Source of the DNA: Raffaelea ambrosiae
Taxonomy: Eukaryota; Ascomycota; Sordariomycetes; Ophiostomatales; Ophiostomataceae
Direction: 5' to 3'
Assembly (NCBI GenBank): GCA_002778195.1
Contig: PCDI01000001.1
Location: 2,930,857-2,994,856, forward strand
Length of the DNA stretch: 64,000 bases
The notes beneath the pieces were generated by a model. It was not told the DNA's origin and searched no databases. It saw only the letters and a list, made by a program, of their open reading frames with translations. Position numbers and translations under genes: made by a program. Position 1 is the first letter of the stretch. Every line of letters begins with the position of its first letter. Shown piece by piece: positions 10,857 to 20,979 of this stretch.

Positions 10857-12572
10857 ATGAAGACCGAGTCGCTGCTTCCTATAGCATGGACCCTGCTGGT
10901 CGGGCGGCGAAGCATCGCCGTCGCAGACGTGACAGTCCTCCCGGGCGGCCTGCCCCGGCCGTACACGGGGCCCGCCGGCGTGGTGACGCCGTTGGACTTT
11001 TACACCCAGAGCGCGGCCAACGAGTTTGCCGATCGCCGTGCGCCCGCCTCGCCCGCCCAGATCTTCCTGTCCAACCGCGACAACCTCGACTACTTCCGCC
11101 AGCAGGACGTCTACCAGGTGCTGCCCTCGGCCGACGGCTTCGTCCGCGGCGCCCTCCAGGCGGCCGTCCAGCACCTGCACCTCGTCCTGCCCCCGGACGA
11201 GCTCTGGCTGACCATCCTGGCCCAGATCAACTTTTACATCAACAACGCCCACGGCGCCGCCGCCGCCCAGGACGTCTTCGACCTGCGCGCGAACGCGTCG
11301 TCGTCGCCGGTGGTGGTGGCGGGCGCGTACCCGGACTGGTACGAGATCGTCGAGGCGCTGTACGGCGCGGTCACGGCGCGCGCCAAGCCGCCGTGGCTGC
11401 AGCGGGGATGGATCTCGCCCAACTTTACGACGTCGACCGACGAGCACGTGCTGGCGGCGACCATTCTGATGCTCGGCCAGACGAGGGCGTTTCGGCGTGG
11501 GGGGGGACACGGAGACGGAGACGGAGACGGAGACGGAGACGGGGACGGTATTAGTCACAAGCATACGGGGACGGGCGTGCAGGGTTCTGCTGGTTCGGCA
11601 GACGGAGCGCAAGCCAAAAAAGGGCACACTCTGGCCAGTTTCGCCCCTTCCTGTGGCCTGCCGTCGGTGACGCTGGCGGGCACACGCCAGGACTGGGACG
11701 TCCTGCTGTGGAAGGTCGACCAGCTGGGCTTGTTTGGGCCCGAGGCGGCTGCGTACGGGGCTCGGCTGCAGCCCGTGGTGCGGCGGCTGGTCGCATCGTT
11801 TGACAGACCCGACGATGCCGACATCCGGGCCTTTTGGAACGACATGGTTTGGGTGACTGAAGGCAAGTCCGCTGGTGGCAGCAGCAGCACCCTCGTCGCA
11901 GGCTGGATCACGGCGTTCTACTACTGGGATGCGGATGGCCAGCCATGGGGGCGCGAGGTGGGCTCCCAAAAAGAAGAAGAAGAAAGCGCCGGGCACGCTT
12001 CTAGCGGGAGCACAGCGACAGCAGCATTCGCGCTCGACAACGCGACTTACCCGACCGTGGACTTGCGAACGCTTCCCGTTGCCTACGCCCGCACGTCGTT
12101 CATCCTCCCTTACTGGAACGAGACCAGCAATTACGAGGTGTTGGCGTTGGGCGGGCCGCTGGGCAAGCGCGTGGACGGCGGTGCGCCAGCTGGCTACTTT
12201 GGGGCGCTGAACAGGACGCAGGCTCGGGGGGTCGCGCCGTGGGTGGAGGCGAACGACACGACGGCAACCGACAGCGCCAACCAGACGTGGGCGCAGTGGG
12301 CGGCGGCATCGTTTGAGGGCTACAATGCATCCAGGCACAGCACGTTGGCACCACTGACGTCGTGGGTTTTGTATGGACCGGCAGTGGCGAGCAATGCGAC
12401 GGCGACTCGGTGGCAGCCAGAGGCAGAACTGGCGATGCTGGCGGCAGCAGTTGTGGAGGAGGAAGCACGAGGAAGCAATAGGACAGTGTGTGGAGGAGTG
12501 GGCAGAGGGAGTCTGCTATGGACCGAGAAGAGGGAAGACAGGAAGGAAAAGACAGCCCAGCCAGGGAGGTAG
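10857..12572 (+). CDS. Secreted DUF4419-domain protein
   Basis: Biochemical role unknown; the protein matches the fungal DUF4419 family. The single exon encodes 571 aa and starts MKTESLLPIAWTLLVG, a plausible signal peptide. Family hallmarks in order are IFLSNRDNLDYFRQQDVYQVLP, LPPDELWLTILAQINFYIN, WISPNFTTSTDEHV, CGLPSVTLAGTRQDWDVL, SFDRPDDADIRAFWNDMVW, WITAFYYWDADG and LPVAYARTSFILPYWN. Two low-complexity inserts interrupt the fold: a GD dipeptide run with an Ala/Gly/Lys linker (about residues 215-260) and an acidic EEEE patch near 380. The first insert falls between two conserved blocks. Several NxS/T sites fit secretion. The gene is divergent from the monooxygenase and convergent with the 2-hydroxyacid dehydrogenase. 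Confidence 0.85.
   Translation: MKTESLLPIAWTLLVGRRSIAVADVTVLPGGLPRPYTGPAGVVTPLDFYTQSAANEFADRRAPASPAQIFLSNRDNLDYFRQQDVYQVLPSADGFVRGALQAAVQHLHLVLPPDELWLTILAQINFYINNAHGAAAAQDVFDLRANASSSPVVVAGAYPDWYEIVEALYGAVTARAKPPWLQRGWISPNFTTSTDEHVLAATILMLGQTRAFRRGGGHGDGDGDGDGDGDGISHKHTGTGVQGSAGSADGAQAKKGHTLASFAPSCGLPSVTLAGTRQDWDVLLWKVDQLGLFGPEAAAYGARLQPVVRRLVASFDRPDDADIRAFWNDMVWVTEGKSAGGSSSTLVAGWITAFYYWDADGQPWGREVGSQKEEEESAGHASSGSTATAAFALDNATYPTVDLRTLPVAYARTSFILPYWNETSNYEVLALGGPLGKRVDGGAPAGYFGALNRTQARGVAPWVEANDTTATDSANQTWAQWAAASFEGYNASRHSTLAPLTSWVLYGPAVASNATATRWQPEAELAMLAAAVVEEEARGSNRTVCGGVGRGSLLWTEKREDRKEKTAQPGR
11503..11548 (+). repeat. GGAGAC hexamer repeat inside the DUF4419 gene
   Basis: Six or seven tandem hexamers encode a Gly-Asp dipeptide run in a loop between conserved blocks. 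Being a multiple of three, length change would keep the frame. Confidence 0.9.
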
Positions 12573-12808
12573 TTTCAAGACGAGGTAACGAGTTGGTGTA
12601 AATATCGTAAATATGGCATTTCATTCATCAGATCTAAGAGAAAGCAGCAGGACACAGAATCTACCAGTGAGCTGTACGGCGCTGTGGCAGGACGGGACTG
12701 TGCCAAAGAGGAACAGGGAAGGAGAAACAACGTGAAAACAATCACAGCCAACAGTGGTCAACATGTTTCTTGAAAGCCACCGCACCCAGAGAGCCACTCC
12801 ACCACCCT

Positions 12809-14224
12809 CTAGTAGCCGTCTCTCCGGCTGACGCGGTTGGCCAGCGGCCGGCCCTCGCTCAGCCGCGTCAGGTTGTCCTCGAGGATGGCCAGCACACGGG
12901 TGCCGTAGGCGCTGGACACGCCGCTGACGTGCGGCGTGATGATGGCGTTCTTGGCCTGCCACAGGGGGTGGCCCGCGGTCAGCGGCTCCGGGTCGGTGAC
13001 GTCGAGGGCGGCGCCGCGCAGGACGCCGGTGTCGAGCGCCGTGATCAGCTCGGCGGTGTGGACAATGGGCCCGCGGGCAATGTTGGCCAGGAAGCCCGGC
13101 CGGCGGACCGTCTTGGCCGGGTCGGCGGCCGAGGGCACGTCGCGGCCCAGCAGGGCAAACTCGGCGGCGCCGAGCAGGTGCGTGGTGCTGGCGGTCAGCG
13201 GCAGGGCGACGACCAGCAGGTCGAGGCCCGACGACAGAAACGCGTGCAGGTCGGCCGTGGACCCGCCGGCAAACCACCGGGACGGGAACACGCCGTCCGG
13301 GTCGCCGGTGCCGGGCGGGACGTACCCGTTGTCGCGCCGGGACGCCGGCGTGTCCCGCGGATGCAGCGTGTACGCGTGCACGTCCATCCCGAGGGCCCGG
13401 GCCACCCGGGCCGTCTGCCGGCCGATGCTGCCGTACCCGAGGATGCCCCTGCCAAGGCGCGTGTGAGCAGGCGTGCGCAGGCCAACCAGGGGGGGGGGGG
13501 GGACCTTTTCCACTTACACTCGTTGACCGACCGTGTCGTCAATCAGGTCGGCGTTGCGATGCCAGCGGCCGGCCTTTTGGTACTCGAGATATTGGGGGAC
13601 TGGGAGGGAGTTAGCGAGGCCTGCCTAGGCTAGGGACCGACGCGCGAGGAGGGGAGAGCACCCACTCTGGTGGTTGAAGGCCAGAAAGGTGCCAATCACC
13701 CACTCGGTGATCTGCGGCCCGTGGACGCCGTTGGCCGTGGCAAAGGTGACGTCGGTGTCGACAAACAGCGGGTGGCTGGTCACGTGGTTGGCGCCGGCGC
13801 TCTGGAGCTGGACGTACTGGAGCTTGGGCACGTCGGCGGGCGCGTCGGGCAGGTAGCTGCCGGTCAGCAGCACGGTGACCTGCTTCCAGTCGGCGGCGCT
13901 GACGGCGTCCCGGGGCAGCTTCTGGCCCCACTCGATGCGGTGGTAGAGGATGCGCAGGCCCGGGTGGGCGGTGCGCACGCGGTCGTACCAGTCGGACGAG
14001 GGCTCGTAGGGCGACGTGATGAGCAGGAGGTGGCCGTGGAGGGCCTTGTTGGGGGCGTCGCCGCCCGCGCGGGAGGAGAGGATGGCGCCCATGGGGTGGG
14101 AAGATGGGGGAAGAGGAGAGAGCGGAGAGAGCGGAGAAGGGCGAGAAGGATGAACGTCGTGATAGTTTTCGACGTCAATGGAGACAGTCAGGGATGAATT
14201 GGACGGGATATCGGCAGATGCCAT
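12809..14224 (-). CDS. D-isomer-specific 2-hydroxyacid dehydrogenase
   Basis: NAD(P)-dependent interconversion of 2-oxo and D-2-hydroxy acids; substrate not deducible. Three exons, 14224-13666, 13599-13518 and 13448-12809, give 426 aa. The small middle exon restores HQIPQYLEYQKAGRWHRNADLIDDTVGQRV and joins directly to the Rossmann motif GYGSIG (218-223). The catalytic triad is visible as Arg in NIARGPIV, Glu in DVTDPEPL and His in ITPHVSG. The 3' intron carries a run of 13 C in the sense strand. The start is uncertain: the first ATG (MASADIP) adds a Ser/Pro-repeat extension (SPLSPLSPLPPSS) that family members normally lack, and the ATG at 14092 (MGAILSS) may be the real start. The stop codon lies 236 bp from the convergent DUF4419 stop. 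Confidence 0.9.
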
Positions 14225-14911
14225 GAGAGAGAGGGGGGGGGGGGAAGAGGAGAGAAAAAAAAAAGAAGAAAAAGAAGAAAGGAAAAGGAAAAGAAAACAA
14301 AGAAAGAGACACAAACAAGTACGATTTCAAGTTGTGTGCGATATCCAAGCGATGACGGCAAGGATGCGGCTATCAGGCACTAAAGCGGAAACCAGCAACC
14401 CCCCCGATGGTCCATGCGCGAATGCCACCATAATCCCCATCTAGCCCGCTATACAAAGTATTACCACCCCTCTGCTACCTTCCCCATTCAACGATCCACC
14501 CCACCTGGGCTCCCCGAATGACGCGATCCAGGCCTGCTATGAGCGATAGGCCACTCGCTGGCCAGTCCCCTGTATCGGTGCCGCGTGCGCTGGCCACACA
14601 GGCTTGATTGGTCATCAGCCAGTTGTGTGGTCTGGCTGGTGCACACGGGTCTCCTTCATCCGCAGGCTGGGCTCCCGATGCATTTCTGGCTCGCGGGTGG
14701 TCTCTCTCTTTTTTTCTCTCTGCTCTTGTGCCGTCTGCAATGGTCCATCCACGCTCTACGCGTCTGGCCGATTGCCCCGTTCCTACCGAACCTTGCCATC
14801 TACACCAGCCACATCGTGATCCCCTTTTGCGCCTCACCACCTCAGCCTCATGCCAGCTGCCCTCGACGGCCTCCCCTGCCTCCCCGGCCTCCCCTGCCTC
14901 AGCGACCTCCC
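14225..14911. other. Spacer between two minus-strand genes
   Basis: Holds the promoter of the 2-hydroxyacid dehydrogenase and the 3' flank of the FAD oxidase. A purine repeat (GAAAAAGAAGAAAGG type, about 14232-14300) lies directly upstream of the dehydrogenase start codon. No gene seen. Confidence 0.65.
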
Positions 14912-16543
14912 TCACTCCCCCCGCACCGGCTTCGCTCGCAGCTTGCTCGCCACGACCGTCCCCGTCCCGCTGCTCGCCTGCACAGCGGCGCCGCCGGCCG
15001 GCACGATCCCCTGCGGGTAGTGGAACACGTCCGCCGGGTCCACCGCGGCCTTGATCGCCTGCAGGCGCGCCAGGCTCGCCCGCCAGTAGTTGCTCTGCGC
15101 GGCCGTCTGGTTCAGCCGCGGGTCCGGGTAGTTGACGTACTGGCCCCACTGGTCCGCGGGCAGGGCGGCCGTCAGGTTGGCCACAAAGTCGCCGAGGAAC
15201 GAGAAGCCGCTGGCCGGGTACGCGGCGCCGCCGTCCACGCGGTCGTAAAAGTTGGTCATCAGCAGGAAGCGGCGGTGCGCGTACGCCGTCGCGTTGGCCG
15301 CCACCGCGCCGACGGCGCTGTTCCGGCCGCCGTGCACGTCGATCTGCGCATACCAGTCGCGCTTGACCGCCTTGCCCGCGCCGTACCAGTAGTCCACAAA
15401 CGCCCGCAGCTGGTCGTCGCTGAACTTGTTGGTGTACAGGCTGGACGAGTAGAACGTTTCATGCTGGCCAGTTAGTCTTTGTCTCTCTCTCTCTCTCTCT
15501 CTCTCGGCCCCCCTCCCACTCACCATCGTATATGGATGCGTCTGGTTCAGAGCCATGCCGTTGCCAAAGTGGCTCGCCTGGTCCAGCCACGTCCCCTCCT
15601 GGGCCAGCGCCAGCTTCGCGCCCGTCGCGTTCAGCAGCGGCCCCAGCGCCGCCTGCAGGCCCGTCTTGTTGCCCCAGTACAGGCCCTCCAGGTTGGCAAA
15701 GTCCTTGGTGATGAACAGCCGCAGGTTGAGCTCCGGCGGCATCCCCGTCGCGGCAAAGTCCTGGAACGCCGCCAGCCCGGCCACCGCGCGCGCCGGCTGG
15801 CGCCAGTTGACCGCCGCCGAGTAGAACGTCACGGTCGCCGGCACCGCAAACGTGCGGAACGTGAACTGCGCCACCACGCCCAGCGACGAGCCCGCGCCGC
15901 GCAGCGCCCAGAACAGGTCCGCGTGCTCGTCGCGCGAACACGTGACCACGCTCGCGTTGGCCAGCACCAGCTGCGCGCTCTCCAGAAAGTCCAGCGCCAG
16001 CCCCTGCGTGTGCGAGCTGACCCCGAAGCCCCCGTGCAGCGCGTGCCCGCCCACGCCCACCCCGGGACACGTCCCGTGGCTGAAGTCGCGCCGGCCCTGC
16101 GCGTACAGCTCCGCCGCCACGTGGCCCAGCCGCGCGCCGCCCTGCACCGTGGCCAGGCCCGTCGCATTGTCCAGCGCCACCCCGTTCATCCGGTCCATCT
16201 CGATCGTCAGGTGGCCGTCCTCGCCGCCCAGCCCAAACGACCCGTAGCTGTGCCCGCCGCACTTGGCGTTCGCCCGCACCCCCAGCGCCGCCGCGCAGCG
16301 CACCGCGTCCTGGATCTGCGCCAGGCTCGTCGGCACCGCAATGGCCACCGGCGTGAAGTTGAGCCGCAGGTTGAACGGCGCCACGTCCTGGGCCCAGTCG
16401 TCGCTGCCCTGCGTGTCGAGGGGCACGTGGGCGGCCGTGAGGCAGTCCTCGACGGCCGCGCGCTTGGCCAAGGGGCTGGCGCCGCCCAGCGGGGCCAGCA
16501 GGCCCAGGAGCAGCAGCGGCAGGGACCGTCGAACGTTGGCCAT
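14912..16543 (-). CDS. Secreted FAD-linked oxidase (berberine bridge enzyme-like)
   Basis: Predicted extracellular flavo-oxidase of the BBE/glucooligosaccharide oxidase family, using O2 and producing H2O2. Residues 1-23 (MANVRRSLPLLLLGLLAPLGGAS) are a signal peptide. The FAD domain contains GGHSYGSFGLGG with H98, and GTCPGVGVGGHALHGGFG with C159, the two positions that carry the bicovalent FAD in this family. The C-terminal BBE motif reads YVNYPDPRL. I place a 60-bp intron at 15523-15464 (GTGAGT donor, GGCCAG acceptor), giving exons 16543-15524 and 15463-14912 and 523 aa. The intron length is divisible by three and it has no stop, so the unspliced frame is also open and would add a 20-residue Arg/Glu repeat. 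Splicing gives the family-like junction HPYTM/HETFYSS. Substrate unknown; a carbohydrate or a secondary metabolite are both possible. Confidence 0.92.
   Translation of the reverse strand: MANVRRSLPLLLLGLLAPLGGASPLAKRAAVEDCLTAAHVPLDTQGSDDWAQDVAPFNLRLNFTPVAIAVPTSLAQIQDAVRCAAALGVRANAKCGGHSYGSFGLGGEDGHLTIEMDRMNGVALDNATGLATVQGGARLGHVAAELYAQGRRDFSHGTCPGVGVGGHALHGGFGVSSHTQGLALDFLESAQLVLANASVVTCSRDEHADLFWALRGAGSSLGVVAQFTFRTFAVPATVTFYSAAVNWRQPARAVAGLAAFQDFAATGMPPELNLRLFITKDFANLEGLYWGNKTGLQAALGPLLNATGAKLALAQEGTWLDQASHFGNGMALNQTHPYTMVSGRGAERERERERQRLTGQHETFYSSSLYTNKFSDDQLRAFVDYWYGAGKAVKRDWYAQIDVHGGRNSAVGAVAANATAYAHRRFLLMTNFYDRVDGGAAYPASGFSFLGDFVANLTAALPADQWGQYVNYPDPRLNQTAAQSNYWRASLARLQAIKAAVDPADVFHYPQGIVPAGGAAVQASSGTGTVVASKLRAKPVRGE
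15482..15505 (-). repeat. CT/GA microsatellite inside an intron
   Basis: Twelve dinucleotide units within the predicted 60-bp intron of the FAD oxidase; sense-strand GA. If retained, it encodes alternating Arg and Glu. Confidence 0.9.
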
Positions 16544-19473
16544 GGTCCTTTGCATGGGATCAGGGGAAGGCCGTCAGAAGAGACGAGACGCCGGCCAGGG
16601 ATGATTTGGATTTTGTGTTTGTGGGCAACGAAGCACAGGAAAGAAACAGAAAGAAAGACACCTCTTCCTGTCGAAAAAGGGCAAAACAAACACAAAAAAA
16701 GACACAACAAAAGACGTCCACCCGACGGTAGACCGCGAGGAACGGCACCCGAGATATAGTTGGTTGCTCTGTACAGCCATGGAAGAAGAGCCCAAGACGA
16801 GACCCCGACGCGCCATGCGGAACTCCCGTTTTTTTTTTTGGGCAGCACCACCACGGCACCACAATCCACCCCCAAGGCTAGATCCGCTCCGCTGGGCATC
16901 ATCTGCTAAAGAGCCACCCGGTCCCTTGTCACGCCAGCCAGCGCTATGCAGTGATGCCATGGATCGTAAGGTTCGCAAAGTAGGTCGGGCCATTGCGGTT
17001 ATTGCCCTCTTTGCACGAGTCAAATAGGACCCCGGTGGCTGTCTATGGTCGGTCCCTTGGACAGGCAGGCATGGCGGCGGATTCAAACAAACGAGATTGC
17101 CTGCCATGCCATGCCAAAAAAAAATAGCCACCAACGAGTGATTACTGACAAGCGGGTGTTCCCCGCGAGGAAAACAGGAAAAGGCCCCATCCGGCAAGCG
17201 TGTAGACGGCGAGTTTACCCTCGTCCGCCTTTTCCCTCTTGGGGCTGCCTGTTTTTCGGAGAAGAGTGCCGGCAGAGCAGGCCAAAATTAAGAGTTAATG
17301 TAGCGGCTGGCCCGGACAGCCACGAGAGAAGCCACGCTGCTCTTGGCCACAGACATGGCTGTTTCTGCTGGTTCTCCCAGCCGACTGGGGGTTCTTCCGA
17401 GGCGTCAGTCTTATCAGCCGTTTCTATCTACCTTCGACACGCGTTGTCTTTTCCTTTCGGGTGCTCCGTCCAGGGTGTCTTCACCAAGTGAAGCTGTGTC
17501 TTTGCCAGGATGGCGCAGGACGAAAGATGGGTCAAGACCAGATGGCCTCGGAAGCATGTTTTTCTTTTTTCGTTTCCCATTGCTCATAGCAGTACCAGCC
17601 TGGGCCGGGTTGGCTGTCTGTGCGAGTCGGTCCATCCTCTGTGTATGCACGCAACGTTCGGATCATCTTTCTTGTAGCGCCATCACATTGCTCCAGGATG
17701 GCTAGTACGACTGGCAATATCGTAGCAGGGCGGCAGCCAAACGTAGTCCTCCTTTCCCTTCCAGTCGATCCACGGAACAGGATTGCTTCTTACTCCCCCA
17801 ACACCCCCCTAGGCTCTCGGGAGGTGCGTGTGTTTCCCGACGGGCGGTTAAGCTTTTTGTCCGTCTTGGCAAAATTTCCCTTTCGGAACCTCTGGCCGGT
17901 TTCTCTCAAAACAGCCTCTTGGCAGAGACATTGGCAAAACAGCCGTTCAAACGGTCAGGCCACGACGTTCCAGCTTCAGTGCAAAGTCACCAAAATGAAT
18001 CCAGTAGGTGCAGTTTGAAAGGCAGTCCGTGATAGCGTAGCGTCGTCGACAAAGAGAACCCCCGTTTCTCTCCTTTTTTTGTGTGTGTGCTTCTTTTGTT
18101 CTCTGATTGTCTGTAGGTCTGAATTCTCATTCACCTTTGCGAGGGAAAACGGCCACGGTCAAGACGGAACCTCGGCCATCATTCCTCATTTACCCGGAAT
18201 ACGCATTAAATGCGTATGCTGATCAAGTCTTTCCAGGCCTGGACATCTGAGAGAGCTGCTGTGAGCGGTTGGTTTTGCCGTGTAAAAGAAACATGCCAAG
18301 AACTATGTGTCTCAGCAAACTCTAGTCTTGAATTATCTGCATCCCTGAAACGAGTTAGCGAACTGTGGAAATAACTCGGACTTCGTCGATTTCGTCGATT
18401 TCCAGGGGTGCACAACAATCCAATGAGATCACTGCGAACAGATATGATGACTCTTTCATCTTGTATATATGGATCAGCTCTGGCAGTGACCCAGCAGTCC
18501 GGCCGAAGCAGATCGTTCTCTGTTGCCTTCCAAGAATCTTCAACCAATTCGCATTATTCGCGGGGAAGCAGGAATGCCGCGGCCAACTATCACGACGGTG
18601 CAGCCCCCGTTGTGTTCCAACAGGCATACGAGTATAATAGTTTTCACTTGGAGATGTACCGTGTCGCTTTCTGGTATGGCCACATCGTTCTCCTTCCTCT
18701 TTAGCCTGCTACACCAAGACCAATTTCGCTTGAGGTACCGGCCAAAAGGAGTCCCGAGCTCAGCCAAGGCGCGAGCTATTGTTGTCCCTTTTCTTGCACA
18801 GTTCTCTGTCCTCCACACACGAGAGCAGCACTCAGGTCTCCCATTTGCCACTTGCGGGGGGATATTAATGGAATATCCGGGTAATCGAATGCATTTGCTT
18901 GTACTTTCTTGCGTTGTCTTGCGTTGTCTTGTGCGTCCCCTTTTTAGCCTCTACCTCGTCCCCGGGTAGAAGATGAAGCTCGTTTTCAGACAATCCTCGC
19001 TTCCGTTTCTCGACAAACCTCTCCCATTCTTCACTGTAGAATGCATCTGTATCGAGGCCGTCATTGACTTCCCAGCCGGTCAATTCGTGGCATGGGATAT
19101 CATTGGCCCCTGTCGATTGCACTCCGCACTCAGATTTCTATCTGGGAACTTTCCCGGGTATTATGTCGGCCAGCTCGCCCCAGCGGATGGGGCATATGAG
19201 CCATATAATGCCAAGGAGGAAGTTGTTGTTTACTGCCACCAAGCTGCTTGGGAGGAGCACATGAGACGATATCCTCAGCTCTCGTGTCTGGTTCCTTTTT
19301 TTTTTTTTGCCTTTCGGCTTTCACCAGAGCTCCTTCAGGCGATCTGCTTCGTGATCCTTCCTGTTGTTTTCCTGAACACGTCTTCATTGGCATGACCTGA
19401 CTGGATCGGGCTGGGAACGACAAAACAAAGAAAAAAATAAGCTTTTGGTCACACATCCAAGAAACATCCAAAC
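16544..19473. other. 2.9-kb gene-free interval between divergent genes
   Basis: Lies between the FAD oxidase (-) and the lactonase-like gene (+). Base composition is closer to even than in the coding regions. Open frames are short, overlap on both strands and show no family motif. The longest near the right end (18973-19395, +) has no signal peptide, domain or splice support. No transposon ends were recognised. Confidence 0.55.
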
Positions 19474-20979
19474 ATGGTGACCCTGCGGTCCTCCTGCCGG
19501 ACTACGGCGCTCCTGTGCCTCCTGCCGGCGTCGGCACTCGCGGCCACGTCCAACCTCTTGGTGTCGCACTACAATGGCAACCTGTACACCCTGACGCTCA
19601 AGACCGACGGCACGCCGTCGCTGGCCGTCTCCTCCAGCGTCAAGGCCTGCGGCCAGATGCCCAGCTGGCTCACGCTGGACAAGGAGGGCGGCATGGTGTA
19701 CTGCACCGACGAGAGCGGAGCCAACACGGGCTCGAGCCTGACCGCGCTGACCGTGAGCGACAGCGGCGTCATGAAGGTGTCGGCCACGGACCGGACGCCG
19801 GGGGGTGAGCTGCACAGCACGCTCTTTGGGGGAGCCGACGGCAAAGGCTTTATTGCAGCCGCTGAATAGTAAGGAAAAGCAGAGGTAGAAAAGGATGAAG
19901 AGAAAGGGGAAAAGGAGAACGATAAAGAATGAAAAGACGAGCGAAGCGAGGAAAGAAAGAAAGAAGAAAGAAAGAAAGAAGAAAGAGAGAAAGAAGAAAG
20001 AGAGAAAGAAAGAAAGAAAGAAAGAAAGAAAAGAAACGAGCGAAGCGAGGAAAAGAAAAAGAAAAAAGAAAAAAGAAACGAGCGAAGCGAAAAGAAAAAC
20101 AAAAAACTGACAAGACAAAAAAGTGACCCCTCGGCCGTTGCGACGTTCAAGCTACCTCTGGGCAACGGCGGCACGTACCAGCAGCGCTTCCACTACACGA
20201 TGTCGGGGCCGGGCCCGAACCGGGCGCGGCAGGACAAGCCGCATCCGCACTCGACGTTTACGGACCCGACGGGCCGGTTTCTCTTGAGCGCGGACCTGGG
20301 CGCGGACCTGCTGCGCATCTGGAGCATCAGCACGGCCGACGGCAAGCTCACCGAGTGTCCGCCGGCCAAGACGGGCGCCGCCGACGGGCCCCGGCACGGC
20401 GCCTGGTGGGTGCCCCGGGGGGCGGCGTCGTCGACGACGACGGCGGCCACAGCAACCGACGGCATCAACGGCATCAACGGCACCATGCTCTATGTCGTCA
20501 ACGAGCTGGCCAACAGCGTGACGGTGTGGCAGGCGGCGTACCCCGAGGGGGGCGGTGGCTGTCTGTCGCTGCAGAAGACGCAGTCGCTGTCGGCGTATGC
20601 GGCCGGCAAGACGGCGCCGGCCAACAGCAAGTCGGCCGAGGTGCACGTGGCGGGCGACTTTGCCTACGTGTCGAACCGCAACGACCGGTCGTTTGGCGCG
20701 ACGTCGGACTCGGCGGCGACGTACCGCATCGACCCGGCGACGGGCGCGCTGGCGTTTGTCGAGTCGACCAACGCGCACACGTACTACACGCGCACGTTCC
20801 AGATCAACCGGGCGGGCGACCTGGTGGCGTTTGGCGGGCAGACGTCGTCCAACGTGGCGATTGTCGAGCGCAACACGACGACGGGCCGGCTGGGCGACCT
20901 GGTGGCGAACCTGGTGGTCGGGACGCCGGGCGTGCCCGGCAACGAGGACGGGCTGAGTGCCGTGATCTGGTACGAGTAA
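19474..20979 (+). CDS. Lactonase-family seven-bladed beta-propeller protein, secreted
   Basis: Related to 6-phosphogluconolactonase and carboxy-cis,cis-muconate cyclase; the reaction here is not established. Two exons, 19474-19868 and 20124-20979, give 416 aa. The donor is GTAAGG and the acceptor AAAAAAG; joining restores IAAAEYDPSAVATFKLPLGNGG. The N-terminus (TTALLCLLPASALAATS) looks like a signal peptide, unusual for a cytosolic pentose-phosphate enzyme, so an extracellular or vesicular lactonase is more likely. Propeller hallmarks are DKPHPHSTFTDPTGRFLLSADLGAD, MLYVVNELANSVTV, HVAGDFAYVSNRND and FQINRAGDLVAFGGQTSSNVAI. The 255-bp intron is almost pure purine in the sense strand, with three copies of an ACGAGCGAAGCG motif. 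Confidence 0.88.
19889..20122 (+). repeat. Purine repeat with ACGAGCGAAGCG motifs inside an intron
   Basis: GAAAGAAAGAAG-type repeat fills the lactonase-like gene's intron. A longer unit, ACGAGCGAAGCGAGGAAAAG with small changes, occurs at about 19937-19955, 20036-20055 and 20078-20096. Confidence 0.85.

Noticed and set aside
15479..16759. 426-codon open frame on the plus strand
   Set aside because: Antisense shadow of the FAD oxidase, Arg/Pro/His-rich, without motifs.
18973..19395. Possible 140-residue plus-strand gene before the lactonase-like gene
   Set aside because: No hydrophobic leader, domain or intron signals; ends in a T-run-encoded Phe stretch. Not enough to support a gene.
16544..19473. 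Degenerate transposon
   Set aside because: I looked for terminal repeats and reverse-transcriptase or transposase motifs and saw none; base composition alone is not enough.
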